Source: Deltaproteobacteria bacterium
GTDB taxonomy: Bacteria; Desulfobacterota; UBA8473
Assembly: GCA_030621455.1 (NCBI GenBank)
Contig: JAUXHQ010000045.1
Span: 1-9,636, forward strand
Reading direction: 5' to 3'
DNA: 9,636 bases
Made by a program: the position numbers and the translations under genes. Of the stretch, positions 1-5,849 are shown piece after piece. The notes below the pieces were generated by a model. The model did not search any database and was not told the DNA's origin. It was given only the letters and a program-made list of their open reading frames with translations. Every line of letters starts with the position of its first letter. Position 1 is the stretch's first letter.

Positions 1-218
1 ATGATGTTGAAGCCATTCTCGGCTAATTTCTTCGCGATCAGCGTAGCTTTTTCGTAAGCCTCGCTGGTCTCGATTACTCGCGAAGAACCAAAGATGGAAA
101 CACAGGGATAAACATCGGATAATGTCTCGAAACCGTCAACAAATTCGGCAACAATCTTGAAGAGTCGCCAAGAATTATCTATAGTGATCGCATCAACCAG
201 GTACTGGTTTTCTGACAT
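1..218 (-). CDS. LOG-family (TIGR00730-type) protein, N-terminal part, runs off the left edge
   Basis: Only the first 72 codons are in the window; the reading frame is open to position 1. The start ATG at 218 is preceded by a good ribosome binding site (GGGAGGCGAGGAAAC). The visible protein opens with 'SWRLFKIVAEFVDGFETL', which matches the N-terminal extension common in the long LOG proteins, followed by the first Rossmann strand 'VSIFGSSRV' and the helix 'YEKATLIAKKLAENGFNII', which leads into the expected GGG nucleotide-binding loop just outside the window. LOG proteins are cytosolic phosphoribohydrolases that release the base from nucleoside 5'-monophosphates (cytokinin ribotides in plants and bacteria); older databases call them lysine decarboxylase-like. 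The catalytic PGGxGTxxE motif would lie beyond the edge, so activity cannot be judged. The gene starts 48 bp after the nitronate monooxygenase stop on the same strand, with no terminator between, so co-transcription is likely. Confidence 0.88.
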   Translation of the reverse strand, partial: MSENQYLVDAITIDNSWRLFKIVAEFVDGFETLSDVYPCVSIFGSSRVIETSEAYEKATLIAKKLAENGFNI

Positions 219-266
219 GTTTCCTCGCCTCCCGGGCAATGATCTCCTGCAAGAGCTTGTAAGTGA

Positions 267-1319
267 TTACGACATGGCACTATTCAGTTTCTCTCGAACT
301 TCATTTGCCTCTGCCATGATACTTTCCAGTAATTCCGAAACTGTCGGGACACCGTGAATCAGGCCCATACACTGTCCCGCCGGCAGCACGCCTTTATTCT
401 CCATCTCTCCGTCTTCCGTGGCAACTTGCATCGCCGGGAGAGCATTTGCCATGTATGACATCTGGACTATGTTCTTCCACCCCGAGGATAAGATGCCCAC
501 AAGGAACTTTAGATGTGGGAAATTATATATTTTAGCCATAGTCCTCGAGTTGATAACTGCAACCGGAAAATTTGGAAGACCCAGAAATCCTCGCCTGTAT
601 GCTTTTTCAGCCGCCTTGGTCTTCATTGACCGGCATCCGAGCCCATCAAAATAGGGTCCGTAAATCGTGTCGGTTACCCCCTTTTCAACAGAAAGATCTT
701 TGCCCTTATTATGAAGAGGACTCTCTTTTGTGGTCATGAAACGTGTCCCCATGGCGATTCCGTCCGCGCCGAGCGCCAGGGCCGCCATAAGACCCCTCCC
801 GTCTGCAAAACCACCTGCCGCGATCACTGGAATGTCAACGGCGTCTGCAATAGCTGGAACCAGTACGAGAGATGTTGCATCTCCTCCGTGTGCCGCCGCT
901 TCGTGTCCTGTGACAACAAGGCCGTCACACCCGTAGTCCTGTGCCCGTTTTGCGTGCCGGTCATTTACAACCGTAGCGATCACTTTTCCCCCATATTCAT
1001 GTGCAGCCTTTGCGATCCAGTCCCCTTTTCCAAGAGAAAAGTTGATAACCGGTACCTTCTCCTCCAACCCCACTTTAACGTTTTCAACAGCTCCAGGGAA
1101 AAGAAGGGCGGCATTTATCCCGAAGGGTTTATCAGTAAGCTTTTTAGTTTCATGGACAGCCTTTCTTGTCTCGGAAGCATCCATGACCCCTGTTGCCAGA
1201 ATACCCAGTCCACCGGCATTGGACACGGCAGCTACAATCCTGGGAACACTAATCCAACCCATACCAGAAAGCATGACAGGGTATTTGACTCCAAAAAGAT
1301 CCGTAACCCGTGTTCGCAT
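267..1319 (-). CDS. Nitronate monooxygenase / 2-nitropropane dioxygenase family flavoprotein
   Basis: A 350-residue FMN-dependent TIM-barrel protein, normal length for the family. The frame extends 10 codons upstream, but the ATG at 1319 is the better start: an ideal AAAGGAGG lies 5 nt before it, and the protein then begins 'MRTRVTDLFGVKYPVMLSGM', the family's standard N-terminus. Family marks are 'SNAGGLGILATG' (about residues 33-44), 'GHEAAAHGG' (138-146) holding the conserved active-site histidine region (H144), the phosphate-binding 'IAAGGFADGRG' (166-176) and 'GTRFMTTKESP' (191-201). Relatives oxidise alkyl nitronates; FabK, an FMN enoyl-ACP reductase, shares the fold. Many bacterial members have no tested substrate. 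The neighbouring SDR could hint at acyl metabolism, but that gene has its own promoter and terminator. The LOG-family gene follows closely downstream. Two palindromes upstream may be regulatory. The family is certain; the exact reaction is not. Confidence 0.88.
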   Translation of the reverse strand: MRTRVTDLFGVKYPVMLSGMGWISVPRIVAAVSNAGGLGILATGVMDASETRKAVHETKKLTDKPFGINAALLFPGAVENVKVGLEEKVPVINFSLGKGDWIAKAAHEYGGKVIATVVNDRHAKRAQDYGCDGLVVTGHEAAAHGGDATSLVLVPAIADAVDIPVIAAGGFADGRGLMAALALGADGIAMGTRFMTTKESPLHNKGKDLSVEKGVTDTIYGPYFDGLGCRSMKTKAAEKAYRRGFLGLPNFPVAVINSRTMAKIYNFPHLKFLVGILSSGWKNIVQMSYMANALPAMQVATEDGEMENKGVLPAGQCMGLIHGVPTVSELLESIMAEANEVREKLNSAMS

Positions 1320-1336
1320 AAGAACCTCCTTTAAAA

Positions 1337-1349
1337 ATGACGTCGTCAT
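1337..1349. promoter_or_regulatory. Short palindrome next to the nitronate monooxygenase ribosome binding site
   Basis: ATGACG-T-CGTCAT is a perfect 6+1+6 palindrome whose edge lies about 9 bp upstream of the AAAGGAGG of the flavoprotein gene. Its position just before translation initiation fits an operator or a small translational hairpin. No repressor gene is in the window to pair it with, and a 13-bp palindrome can occur by chance. Confidence 0.25.
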
Positions 1350-1474
1350 ACGATTATGGCTTTTCTTAGGGACGATCTTTTGTGATTCGAGGGTTCTACG
1401 CCATCGGTCTTTTCAGTTCATTCAGTATGGTCGTCAACGTTTTTCAGAAGTAGGAGTAGCTTCACCCGAGAGTC

Positions 1475-1496
1475 GTGCGCTTTTCAAAATGCGCAC
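1475..1496. promoter_or_regulatory. 22-bp near-perfect palindrome, operator-like
   Basis: Arms GTGCGC (1475-1480) and GCGCAC (1491-1496) are perfect. One mismatched pair follows inward, then TTT pairs with AAA around a 2-bp centre, so 9 of 10 possible pairs match. A 22-bp site with G+C-rich ends and an A+T centre is typical of TetR- or GntR-type operators. It lies about 155 bp upstream of the nitronate monooxygenase start, where its promoter would be expected. I found no good -35/-10 pair next to it, only a TTGACG (minus strand, near 1434-1439) without a matching -10 element. The regulator is unknown. Confidence 0.4.
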
Positions 1497-1655
1497 GCAG
1501 TTACTATCAACATGATTTTTCGCACAAAGCCAAAAACGTTCAATCAAATAAGGTAACAAGTATGACCACAGGATACTCGTGTGTCAAGACAATCTCCCTG
1601 ACCACAGCAATACCAATTGAAGATTCAACCCTGCGGCCGCCAGACAATCCATGGC

Positions 1656-1680
1656 AAAAGGGCCGGGTATCCCAGCCCTT
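1656..1680 (-). terminator. Rho-independent terminator after the SDR gene
   Basis: On the minus strand AAGGGCTGGG pairs with CCCGGCCCTT around an ATA loop: ten pairs, one of them U·G, with the stem end running into TTTT. The single non-Watson-Crick position is a wobble only in the minus-strand RNA (C·A in the plus RNA), which supports this direction. It begins 65 nt after the SDR stop codon and separates that gene from the nitronate monooxygenase operon. Confidence 0.72.
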
Positions 1681-1745
1681 CCCAAAAAATTCACCTCGTG
1701 CCTGTATTCACCTCACATATGAAAACAATCTTAACTGGAAAAAGA

Positions 1746-2516
1746 TCAAACCCTGATGCCACCGCTAACGTCAATGGTAATCCCTGTGAGTAGATCGTTT
1801 TCTATTATGTAAAGAGCAGTATGGGCTATCTCCTCAGGCTCGCCCATACGGCCTACTGGAATTGCTTTCTTCCATTTCTCGAGAGCCGCAGGATTCATAT
1901 CCTTCATTACCATGGGAGTTGCGATGAATCCCGGGGCTATTGCTGCAGCTCTGATCTTGTAAGGGGCAAGCTCTTTTGACCACGTTACTGTCATTGCCGA
2001 TACGGCGGCCTTTGCAGCGCTATAATTGGTCTGTCCCGCATTTCCGTGTCTTGCGATGGATGACATGGATATAATAACGCCTCCATTGCCGCAATTAACC
2101 ATTTGCACGGCGGCCTCACGCCCCGTGAGAAATACTCCGGTCAGATTGATATTGATAATCGCCTGCCACTGATCAAGTGTCATCTTCTTAACAACTTTTC
2201 TTGTTTCCTTGTCAGCTTTAACAAGCAGCCCGTCACGCAAAATCCCCGCATTCAAAACCGCAACGTCAAGGCGTCCGGTTTGCTCCACCGCTTTCTTCAT
2301 CAGGGTCTCAACCTGGTCTTCCTTAGATACGTCACAAGGGATACCGATGGCCTTCCCGCCTTTGCCGGTAATTTGCTTTACCGCATCATCAATTGCGGCG
2401 CCGGGTATATCGGTAACTATCGCTGTTGCTCCCTTGGAAGCAAAGAGGTCTGCCATTGCGAAACCGATGCCCCTGGCACTTCCGGTTACTACCGCAGTTT
2501 TTCCGTTTAAATCCAT
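1746..2516 (-). CDS. Short-chain dehydrogenase/reductase, FabG-like
   Basis: A 256-residue classical SDR. The frame stays open 23 codons upstream, but ATG 2516 has GAAAGGAGA seven nucleotides before it and gives the normal N-terminus '[18 protein letters not shown]'. Visible motifs are the nucleotide-binding TGSARGIG (residues 11-18), an acidic D36 at the end of the second strand (this usually favours NAD(H) over NADP(H)), NAG (89-91), N124, S152, and the catalytic Y165-SAA-K169; 'PGFIATPM' (195-202) follows. Substrates of relatives are 3-oxoacyl- or 3-hydroxyacyl-ACP/CoA. A loop after NAG is longer and more basic than in E. coli FabG ('[20 protein letters not shown]'). With D36 this suits a catabolic hydroxyacyl-CoA dehydrogenase rather than the biosynthetic FabG, but that is inference. 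It has its own promoter (2606-2634) and terminator, so it is a single-gene unit. Confidence 0.9.
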   Translation of the reverse strand: MDLNGKTAVVTGSARGIGFAMADLFASKGATAIVTDIPGAAIDDAVKQITGKGGKAIGIPCDVSKEDQVETLMKKAVEQTGRLDVAVLNAGILRDGLLVKADKETRKVVKKMTLDQWQAIININLTGVFLTGREAAVQMVNCGNGGVIISMSSIARHGNAGQTNYSAAKAAVSAMTVTWSKELAPYKIRAAAIAPGFIATPMVMKDMNPAALEKWKKAIPVGRMGEPEEIAHTALYIIENDLLTGITIDVSGGIRV

Positions 2517-2587
2517 CCACTGTCTCCTTTCACTACCAAAAAGATGTTTCTTATTCGGGTGTTGTAAAGAACGAAAAGTAGGCACGG

Positions 2588-2839
2588 GTGAAAAGACTAT
2601 CAGTGAAAATACGTGAAGCCGGGCGCAATGTCAATCTAAAAGAAAAAGTGCCAAAATTATGATCGTAGACAAACACGATCGTTACCAGGTAAGGGGCGAG
2701 ATCACTCCACACTGCGGCTCATTCGATTTCTTAAGAAGTTACTGTGAAAGGGGCTAAGGGATGGGAATTAAAGGAGTTTATTGACAGCTATGGCGATGAA
2801 GCAGAAAAGGGCCTAAGGTGGAATGTCGGTAACACTTAA
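2588..2839 (+). pseudogene. Possible remnant of a small gene, split over two frames
   Basis: Three short plus-strand pieces look protein-like and follow each other with small overlaps. GTG 2588 to TGA 2662 reads '[16 protein letters not shown]...'. ATG 2659 to TAA 2757 overlaps the first by ATGA and reads '...DRYQVRGEITPHCGSFDF...'. GTG 2744 to TAA 2839 reads '...GWELKEFIDSYGDEAEKG...'. The first and third are in one frame and the middle one in another, as if a gene of about 80 codons had taken two compensating frameshifts. None has a good ribosome binding site, and I recognise no family. The first piece overlaps the SDR promoter and the last touches the lytic transglycosylase stop, so this may be ordinary spacer. 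Otherwise the 319-bp gap at 2517-2835 contains only that promoter and a weak GATCGT/ACGATC inverted repeat (2661-2680). Confidence 0.2.
2606..2634 (-). promoter_or_regulatory. Sigma70-type promoter for the SDR gene
   Basis: On the minus strand TTGACA (2634-2629) is followed by exactly 17 bp and then TATTTT (2611-2606). The -35 box is perfect and the -10 box matches 4 of 6. The predicted start near 2599 gives a leader of about 83 nt to the SDR start codon. No gene lies between. Confidence 0.55.
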
Positions 2840-3597
2840 GCATTGTCTGTTCCACCCTTCATCTCTTTTTTGTAATATTCATAATACCTGAAAACATTGT
2901 CTATATAGTACCTGGTTGCCTTGAAGGGTGGGACACCCTGATACTTCCTGACCTTTCCCGATCCAGCATTGTATGCTGCCAGGGCCAGTTTCAGGTCCCC
3001 ATCAAACCGATCCAAGAGCCTTTTAAAATACTTGACGCCGCCGTTGATATTGTGCTCCGGGTCGAAGATATCCTCTACGCCAAGGTCCTTGGCTGTCCTG
3101 GGCATAAGCTGCATAAGCCCCCTTGCACCCTTCTTCGAAATCGCATGAGGGTTATATTCGGACTCTGCCAAAATAATTGCCTTTACAAGCGCAGGATCTA
3201 CCTCGTATCGACTGGCGGCTTCAAGGATAATCGGGTGAAATGGACGTTCCGCTTCCTCAACACGACAGAACAAGGGGTCACCTTGTCTGCGGGCAGGGAT
3301 AGACCTCTCCGGCAAAGCTCCGGGATCCTTGACTTCACAAACCGCTGGTTCTTCAAGGACCGGCTGGGCGGCAGCTTGCTTCCTCTGAGGTATAAGGGCA
3401 CACACAGCAACGTTATTTTGCAGGTCACCGGCGACTAAGGAATACACATCAATCTTATCCTGTCCGTCACGAGCGACAAGAGTACACGCACTAACGATCA
3501 AAAACACGATGAATAACGAACAGACCATGTTGATCAGGAACAGGTATTCCGGCTCCGGTGACTCCTCATTCATCTCGAGCCTTGACGGTGAAAACAT
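2836..3597 (-). CDS. SLT-family lytic transglycosylase, membrane-anchored or lipoprotein
   Basis: A 253-residue murein lytic transglycosylase of the soluble-lytic-transglycosylase (GH23) type, cutting the MurNAc-GlcNAc bond with formation of 1,6-anhydroMurNAc in the periplasm. The frame begins 16 codons earlier (ATG 3645) but has no ribosome binding site there; ATG 3597 has a perfect AGGAGGT seven nucleotides upstream and is chosen. Residues 18-42 are a hydrophobic segment ending 'FLIVSAC', a possible lipobox with Cys38; the preceding tail is acidic, unusual for a signal peptide. A low-complexity linker (about 43-120) precedes the catalytic domain (121-244): 'ILAESEYNPHAIS' with catalytic Glu145, 'GARGLMQLMPRTAKDLGV', 'DPEHNINGGVKYFKRLL' and 'ALAAYNAGSGKVRKY'. 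All hallmark motifs are intact. The upstream spacer carries strong hairpins. Confidence 0.9.
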   Translation of the reverse strand: MFSPSRLEMNEESPEPEYLFLINMVCSLFIVFLIVSACTLVARDGQDKIDVYSLVAGDLQNNVAVCALIPQRKQAAAQPVLEEPAVCEVKDPGALPERSIPARRQGDPLFCRVEEAERPFHPIILEAASRYEVDPALVKAIILAESEYNPHAISKKGARGLMQLMPRTAKDLGVEDIFDPEHNINGGVKYFKRLLDRFDGDLKLALAAYNAGSGKVRKYQGVPPFKATRYYIDNVFRYYEYYKKEMKGGTDNA

Positions 3598-3680
3598 CTT
3601 CGCCACCTCCTCCAATGTATTACCCACTGTCACCACGTCTCTCATAAGGTATAATTAAAACGAATTTTTCCACGTAATAA

Positions 3681-3714
3681 ACAGTGTGTGCTCCCTCTCA
3701 ATAGCACACACTGT
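3681..3714. repeat. Perfect 12-bp inverted repeat upstream of the lytic transglycosylase
   Basis: ACAGTGTGTGCT (3681-3692) and AGCACACACTGT (3703-3714) are exact reverse complements around a 10-nt spacer. On the minus strand the stem is followed by TTTATTA, so it may act as a weak terminator for the rmuC transcript. It lies 84 bp before the lytic transglycosylase start, so an operator role is equally possible. A 12-bp perfect stem is unlikely by chance. Confidence 0.6.
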
Positions 3715-3728
3715 GCCAAAGGTTTTAC

Positions 3729-3742
3729 GGGAATACATTCCC
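3729..3742. repeat. 14-bp palindrome GGGAAT-AC-ATTCCC
   Basis: A perfect 6+2+6 palindrome, 14 bp from the 12-bp inverted repeat. It could be a dimeric repressor site in the promoter region of the lytic transglycosylase gene; no recognisable regulator consensus fits with certainty. Confidence 0.3.
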
Positions 3743-3823
3743 ATCAATAACCTCTTAATATCGTTACTATTTGTTTGTTACACCGTGGGGGGTTGGAAGC
3801 GGGAGCCAGTCAAATATATTTCC

Positions 3824-3851
3824 CTTTTTATGTACTTCGGTACATAAAAAG
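3824..3851. repeat. Perfect 12-bp hairpin with a TTCG tetraloop
   Basis: CTTTTTATGTAC (3824-3835) and GTACATAAAAAG (3840-3851) pair perfectly around TTCG. On the plus strand this makes the exceptionally stable C(UUCG)G tetraloop; on the minus strand the loop is CGAA. Neither strand has a T run just after the stem, so it is not a textbook terminator, although both flanking genes are on the minus strand. It lies about 100 bp past the rmuC stop. The role is unknown: an RNA-stabilising 3' hairpin, a DNA cruciform site, or part of an unannotated plus-strand RNA. Confidence 0.6.
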
Positions 3852-3927
3852 TGGAGAGTAGTGTCCACATCTATAGGCTTTCAGGGCATCCTTCACTTCT
3901 CGGTTTACACTTTTCAAGAATGCGGGC

Positions 3928-3948
3928 GCCAAGAAAGAGATTCTTGGC
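3928..3948 (-). repeat. 8-bp hairpin starting at the rmuC stop codon
   Basis: GCCAAGAA (3928-3935) and TTCTTGGC (3941-3948) are perfect complements around a 5-nt loop; the first base of the minus-strand stem is the last base of the rmuC TAG stop. There is no T run after it. It probably shapes the 3' end of the mRNA rather than ending transcription. Confidence 0.4.
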
Positions 3949-5147
3949 TAGTTCACATCATCATCAGATGCCACCGGTAGTCCCTGCTCTTTCCTTAGAG
4001 CCTCGATTCTATTTAACGGTCTTTCGAGTTGCCTCCGTCGGGTCGTGGTGAGGGCATCATACTCCTTCTGTGCATCCCCGATTCGTTTGCCCAACAGTTC
4101 CAGCTTGTTGAGAAACTCACCCCACTGTTTCTTGAATCTACCGAACAGTGACAATATCTCATTCGATGTCCGCTCCAAGGTAAAGTTGTCAACAGCGTGA
4201 CGAATTACGGACAACACGGCAAAGAGGGTTATGGGCGAGCAGAATATGACTTTGTTTCTAATACCTTCATCGAGTATCGAACTGTTCTGCTCATGAATAA
4301 ACGCATAAATGTGTTCATTGGGGATAAAGAGGAGCACACAGTCAACTGTGTTCTGCTCGGGGTTGATATATTCACGATTTGTAACTTCTTTGATCCTGGT
4401 TTTAACATCTCTCATAAAATCATTGCGGAATTTCGTCTTCCCTGTATCTGAACCGGCTTCCAAGAACTTGAGGTAATTGTTTAGCGGGAACTTGACATCC
4501 ATGTTCAACTTGAGGCTATGTGGCAGCAGGAAGGTAAAATCCGGACGCGATCCCGTGCCTTGGATACTTTTCTGCTTCAGATAGTTCACATTCTCAACAA
4601 AACCGGCCAGCCGCAAGACATCTTCCGCCATCCTCTCCCCCCACTGTCCCCTAACCTTGCTACTTGCCAGGGCTTCACGAAGGGTGCTTGTGACTTGCAT
4701 GAGAACCGTAGTCTGTTCACCGGCGGCCTTCAACTGGTTGGTCAGTTCTCCGAACTTTTGTATCCTATCCTTCTCCAGCTCTTCCATGAGTATGGAAATG
4801 TTTTTCAGTTCAGATGTCATGCGCTGCAATTGCTGGTCAATAAGTCCTTTCTTTTCATCCAGCTCCCTGGCGCCAATTTCTCTCTCTGATTTGAGCTTTG
4901 TGGTCGCCAGCTTTAAAAATTCCTCTGTTGACTTTGACAGCGCATCCAAAGCCAGGCCTCCAAAACTTGTCTTCATGTTCTCCAAAAGGGATTGCATATT
5001 GTCTTTATGTTGTGCCTCAGTCTCACGAAACAAGTCATCAGCAAGTTCCTTTGCTGTCTTGGCCTGTATCAGTCTCAACGCAAAAGCTGCAACCAAGCCC
5101 AAAACGAACCCTGCAACCAGCGCGACTAAAATAGGGGCCGATTCCAT
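3948..5147 (-). CDS. rmuC: RmuC-family protein (DNA recombination / inversion-limiting)
   Basis: A 399-residue RmuC protein of ordinary length. RmuC limits inversions at short inverted repeats in E. coli and is predicted to be a nuclease of the PD-(D/E)xK-like fold attached to a membrane helix. The order here is an N-terminal transmembrane helix (about residues 5-27), a coiled coil (about 28-160), then the RmuC domain: 'VRGQWGERMAEDVL' (165-178) with E171 and E175, 'SRPDFTFLLP' with D203, 'LNMDVKFPLNNY' with D217 and K219, and 'VLLFIPNEHIYAF' (271-283). The acidic and lysine residues expected of the nuclease site are all present. The tail is basic, then acidic (DDDVN). The start ATG 5147 has a modest AAAGGG site and places the membrane helix correctly. 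It lies 86 bp after the NTF2-like gene with no terminator between, so it is probably the second gene of that operon. Confidence 0.93.
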   Translation of the reverse strand: MESAPILVALVAGFVLGLVAAFALRLIQAKTAKELADDLFRETEAQHKDNMQSLLENMKTSFGGLALDALSKSTEEFLKLATTKLKSEREIGARELDEKKGLIDQQLQRMTSELKNISILMEELEKDRIQKFGELTNQLKAAGEQTTVLMQVTSTLREALASSKVRGQWGERMAEDVLRLAGFVENVNYLKQKSIQGTGSRPDFTFLLPHSLKLNMDVKFPLNNYLKFLEAGSDTGKTKFRNDFMRDVKTRIKEVTNREYINPEQNTVDCVLLFIPNEHIYAFIHEQNSSILDEGIRNKVIFCSPITLFAVLSVIRHAVDNFTLERTSNEILSLFGRFKKQWGEFLNKLELLGKRIGDAQKEYDALTTTRRRQLERPLNRIEALRKEQGLPVASDDDVN

Positions 5148-5233
5148 AAGCTACCCTTTAAACACTCGGGTTAAGCAATTGTACTCTCCCTGTTTGCCTG
5201 CCCTATCCACATCCCGTTTCAACAACTCAGAGT

Positions 5234-5707
5234 TCATTCTTCTGCTAACACATCTGTCCTGTCTATCTTCCAAACCCCTTTTTCTTTTATCAGGTAGTCG
5301 ATCTCATGTTCTACGACCCCTTTCGGGTTCGTTTTCCGGTCAAGTAAACAACTCGATCTGTTGGAAACTCGAACAGTAGCCTTGTCCCCTACTATGTTGG
5401 CGGCTGATACGGAAAACTCCAAAATAACCACTTCTCCACCCTCAAAGATCTTTCTCCAGTCTTCTGCCCACTTTTCTCTGGTCCTATCCCCTCTCATTCC
5501 CTGAGAAACGTAATCGTATGCCTCTTCGAATTGATGATTTTTAATGGCATTGAAATATTTATGTACAGTGGCTTCAGGAGACAGATCCTCACCGGAGGAT
5601 ATCCCGCCGATTAAAAGTACGGCCATGATAATAAGGCCTGAAATAGTTTTTTTCATTCCTGTTACTGAGCCCGGTTCTCCTGCCAATGTACCAAGTGATC
5701 TTTTCAT
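5234..5707 (-). CDS. Exported NTF2-like (DUF4878-type) small protein, hypothetical
   Basis: 157 residues. ATG 5707 has a strong AAAGGAGG seven nucleotides upstream. The second ATG at 5656 (residue 18) would start a textbook signal peptide 'MKKTISGLIIMAVLLIGG' but has no properly spaced ribosome binding site, so the protein seems to carry a 17-residue tail before its hydrophobic segment (residues 21-37). The mature part reads as one NTF2/SnoaL-like alpha+beta domain: 'ATVHKYFNAIKNHQFEEAY' (47-64), a helix with 'REKWAEDWRKIF' (77-88), then beta strands ending 'VEHEIDYLIKEKGVWKIDRT' (132-151). Such domains (DUF4878 and related) bind small ligands or partner proteins in the periplasm; no catalytic residues can be assigned. 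It probably leads the rmuC transcript from the promoter at 5745-5773. Confidence 0.8.
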   Translation of the reverse strand: MKRSLGTLAGEPGSVTGMKKTISGLIIMAVLLIGGISSGEDLSPEATVHKYFNAIKNHQFEEAYDYVSQGMRGDRTREKWAEDWRKIFEGGEVVILEFSVSAANIVGDKATVRVSNRSSCLLDRKTNPKGVVEHEIDYLIKEKGVWKIDRTDVLAEE

Positions 5708-5744
5708 TTTCCTTCCTCCTTTAGGGTTGAGTTTACATATTCCC

Positions 5745-5773
5745 TTTTTAAACTAAGTGTAAAACGAAGTCAA
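5745..5773 (-). promoter_or_regulatory. Sigma70-type promoter for the NTF2-like gene and rmuC
   Basis: On the minus strand TTGACT (5773-5768), a 17-bp spacer and TAAAAA (5750-5745). The predicted start near 5738 gives a leader of about 30 nt containing the AAAGGAGG. It is divergent from the plus-strand promoter 42 bp away. Confidence 0.5.
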
Positions 5774-5814
5774 GGAGTACAAGCTACTAACTCGGAACTC
5801 CACCGAAAAAACCC

Positions 5815-5841
5815 TTGACACCCATCTAATGCAGTGATAAT
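5815..5841 (+). promoter_or_regulatory. Plus-strand sigma70-type promoter of the structured RNA unit
   Basis: A perfect TTGACA (5815-5820) is followed by 15 bp and GATAAT (5836-5841, 5 of 6); TAATTT at 17 bp is the alternative -10. The predicted transcription start, about 5848, falls within a base or two of the left arm of the 13-bp inverted repeat, so the RNA would begin with its own closing stem. Confidence 0.5.
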
Positions 5842-5849
5842 TTAGATTC

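Larger units (their letters stand above)
1320..1745. other. Intergenic region between the SDR and the nitronate monooxygenase gene
   Basis: This 426-bp stretch holds no ORF with a ribosome binding site or protein-like composition. It contains, from right to left, the SDR terminator (1656-1680), a stretch with no recognisable signal, the 22-bp palindrome (1475-1496), a weak TTGACG box and the 13-bp palindrome at 1337-1349. It is most simply the 3' end of the SDR transcript plus the promoter region of the flavoprotein operon. Confidence 0.6.

Noticed and set aside
711..1334. Plus-strand frame of 207 codons opposite the nitronate monooxygenase gene
   Set aside because: It is antisense to a well-supported gene, has no ribosome binding site, and its translation is Cys/His/Arg-rich without any domain.
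1475..1756. Plus-strand 93-codon frame in the SDR-flavoprotein gap
   Set aside because: It has no ribosome binding site, its composition is not protein-like, and it overlaps the SDR terminator and the end of the SDR gene.
3824..3851. Rho-independent terminator for rmuC
   Set aside because: The stem is perfect but A+T-rich, and neither strand has a T run directly after it, so it was listed only as a repeat.
4657..5379. Plus-strand frame of 240 codons opposite rmuC
   Set aside because: It is Ser/Leu/Phe-rich antisense shadow of the RmuC coiled coil and shows no family motif.
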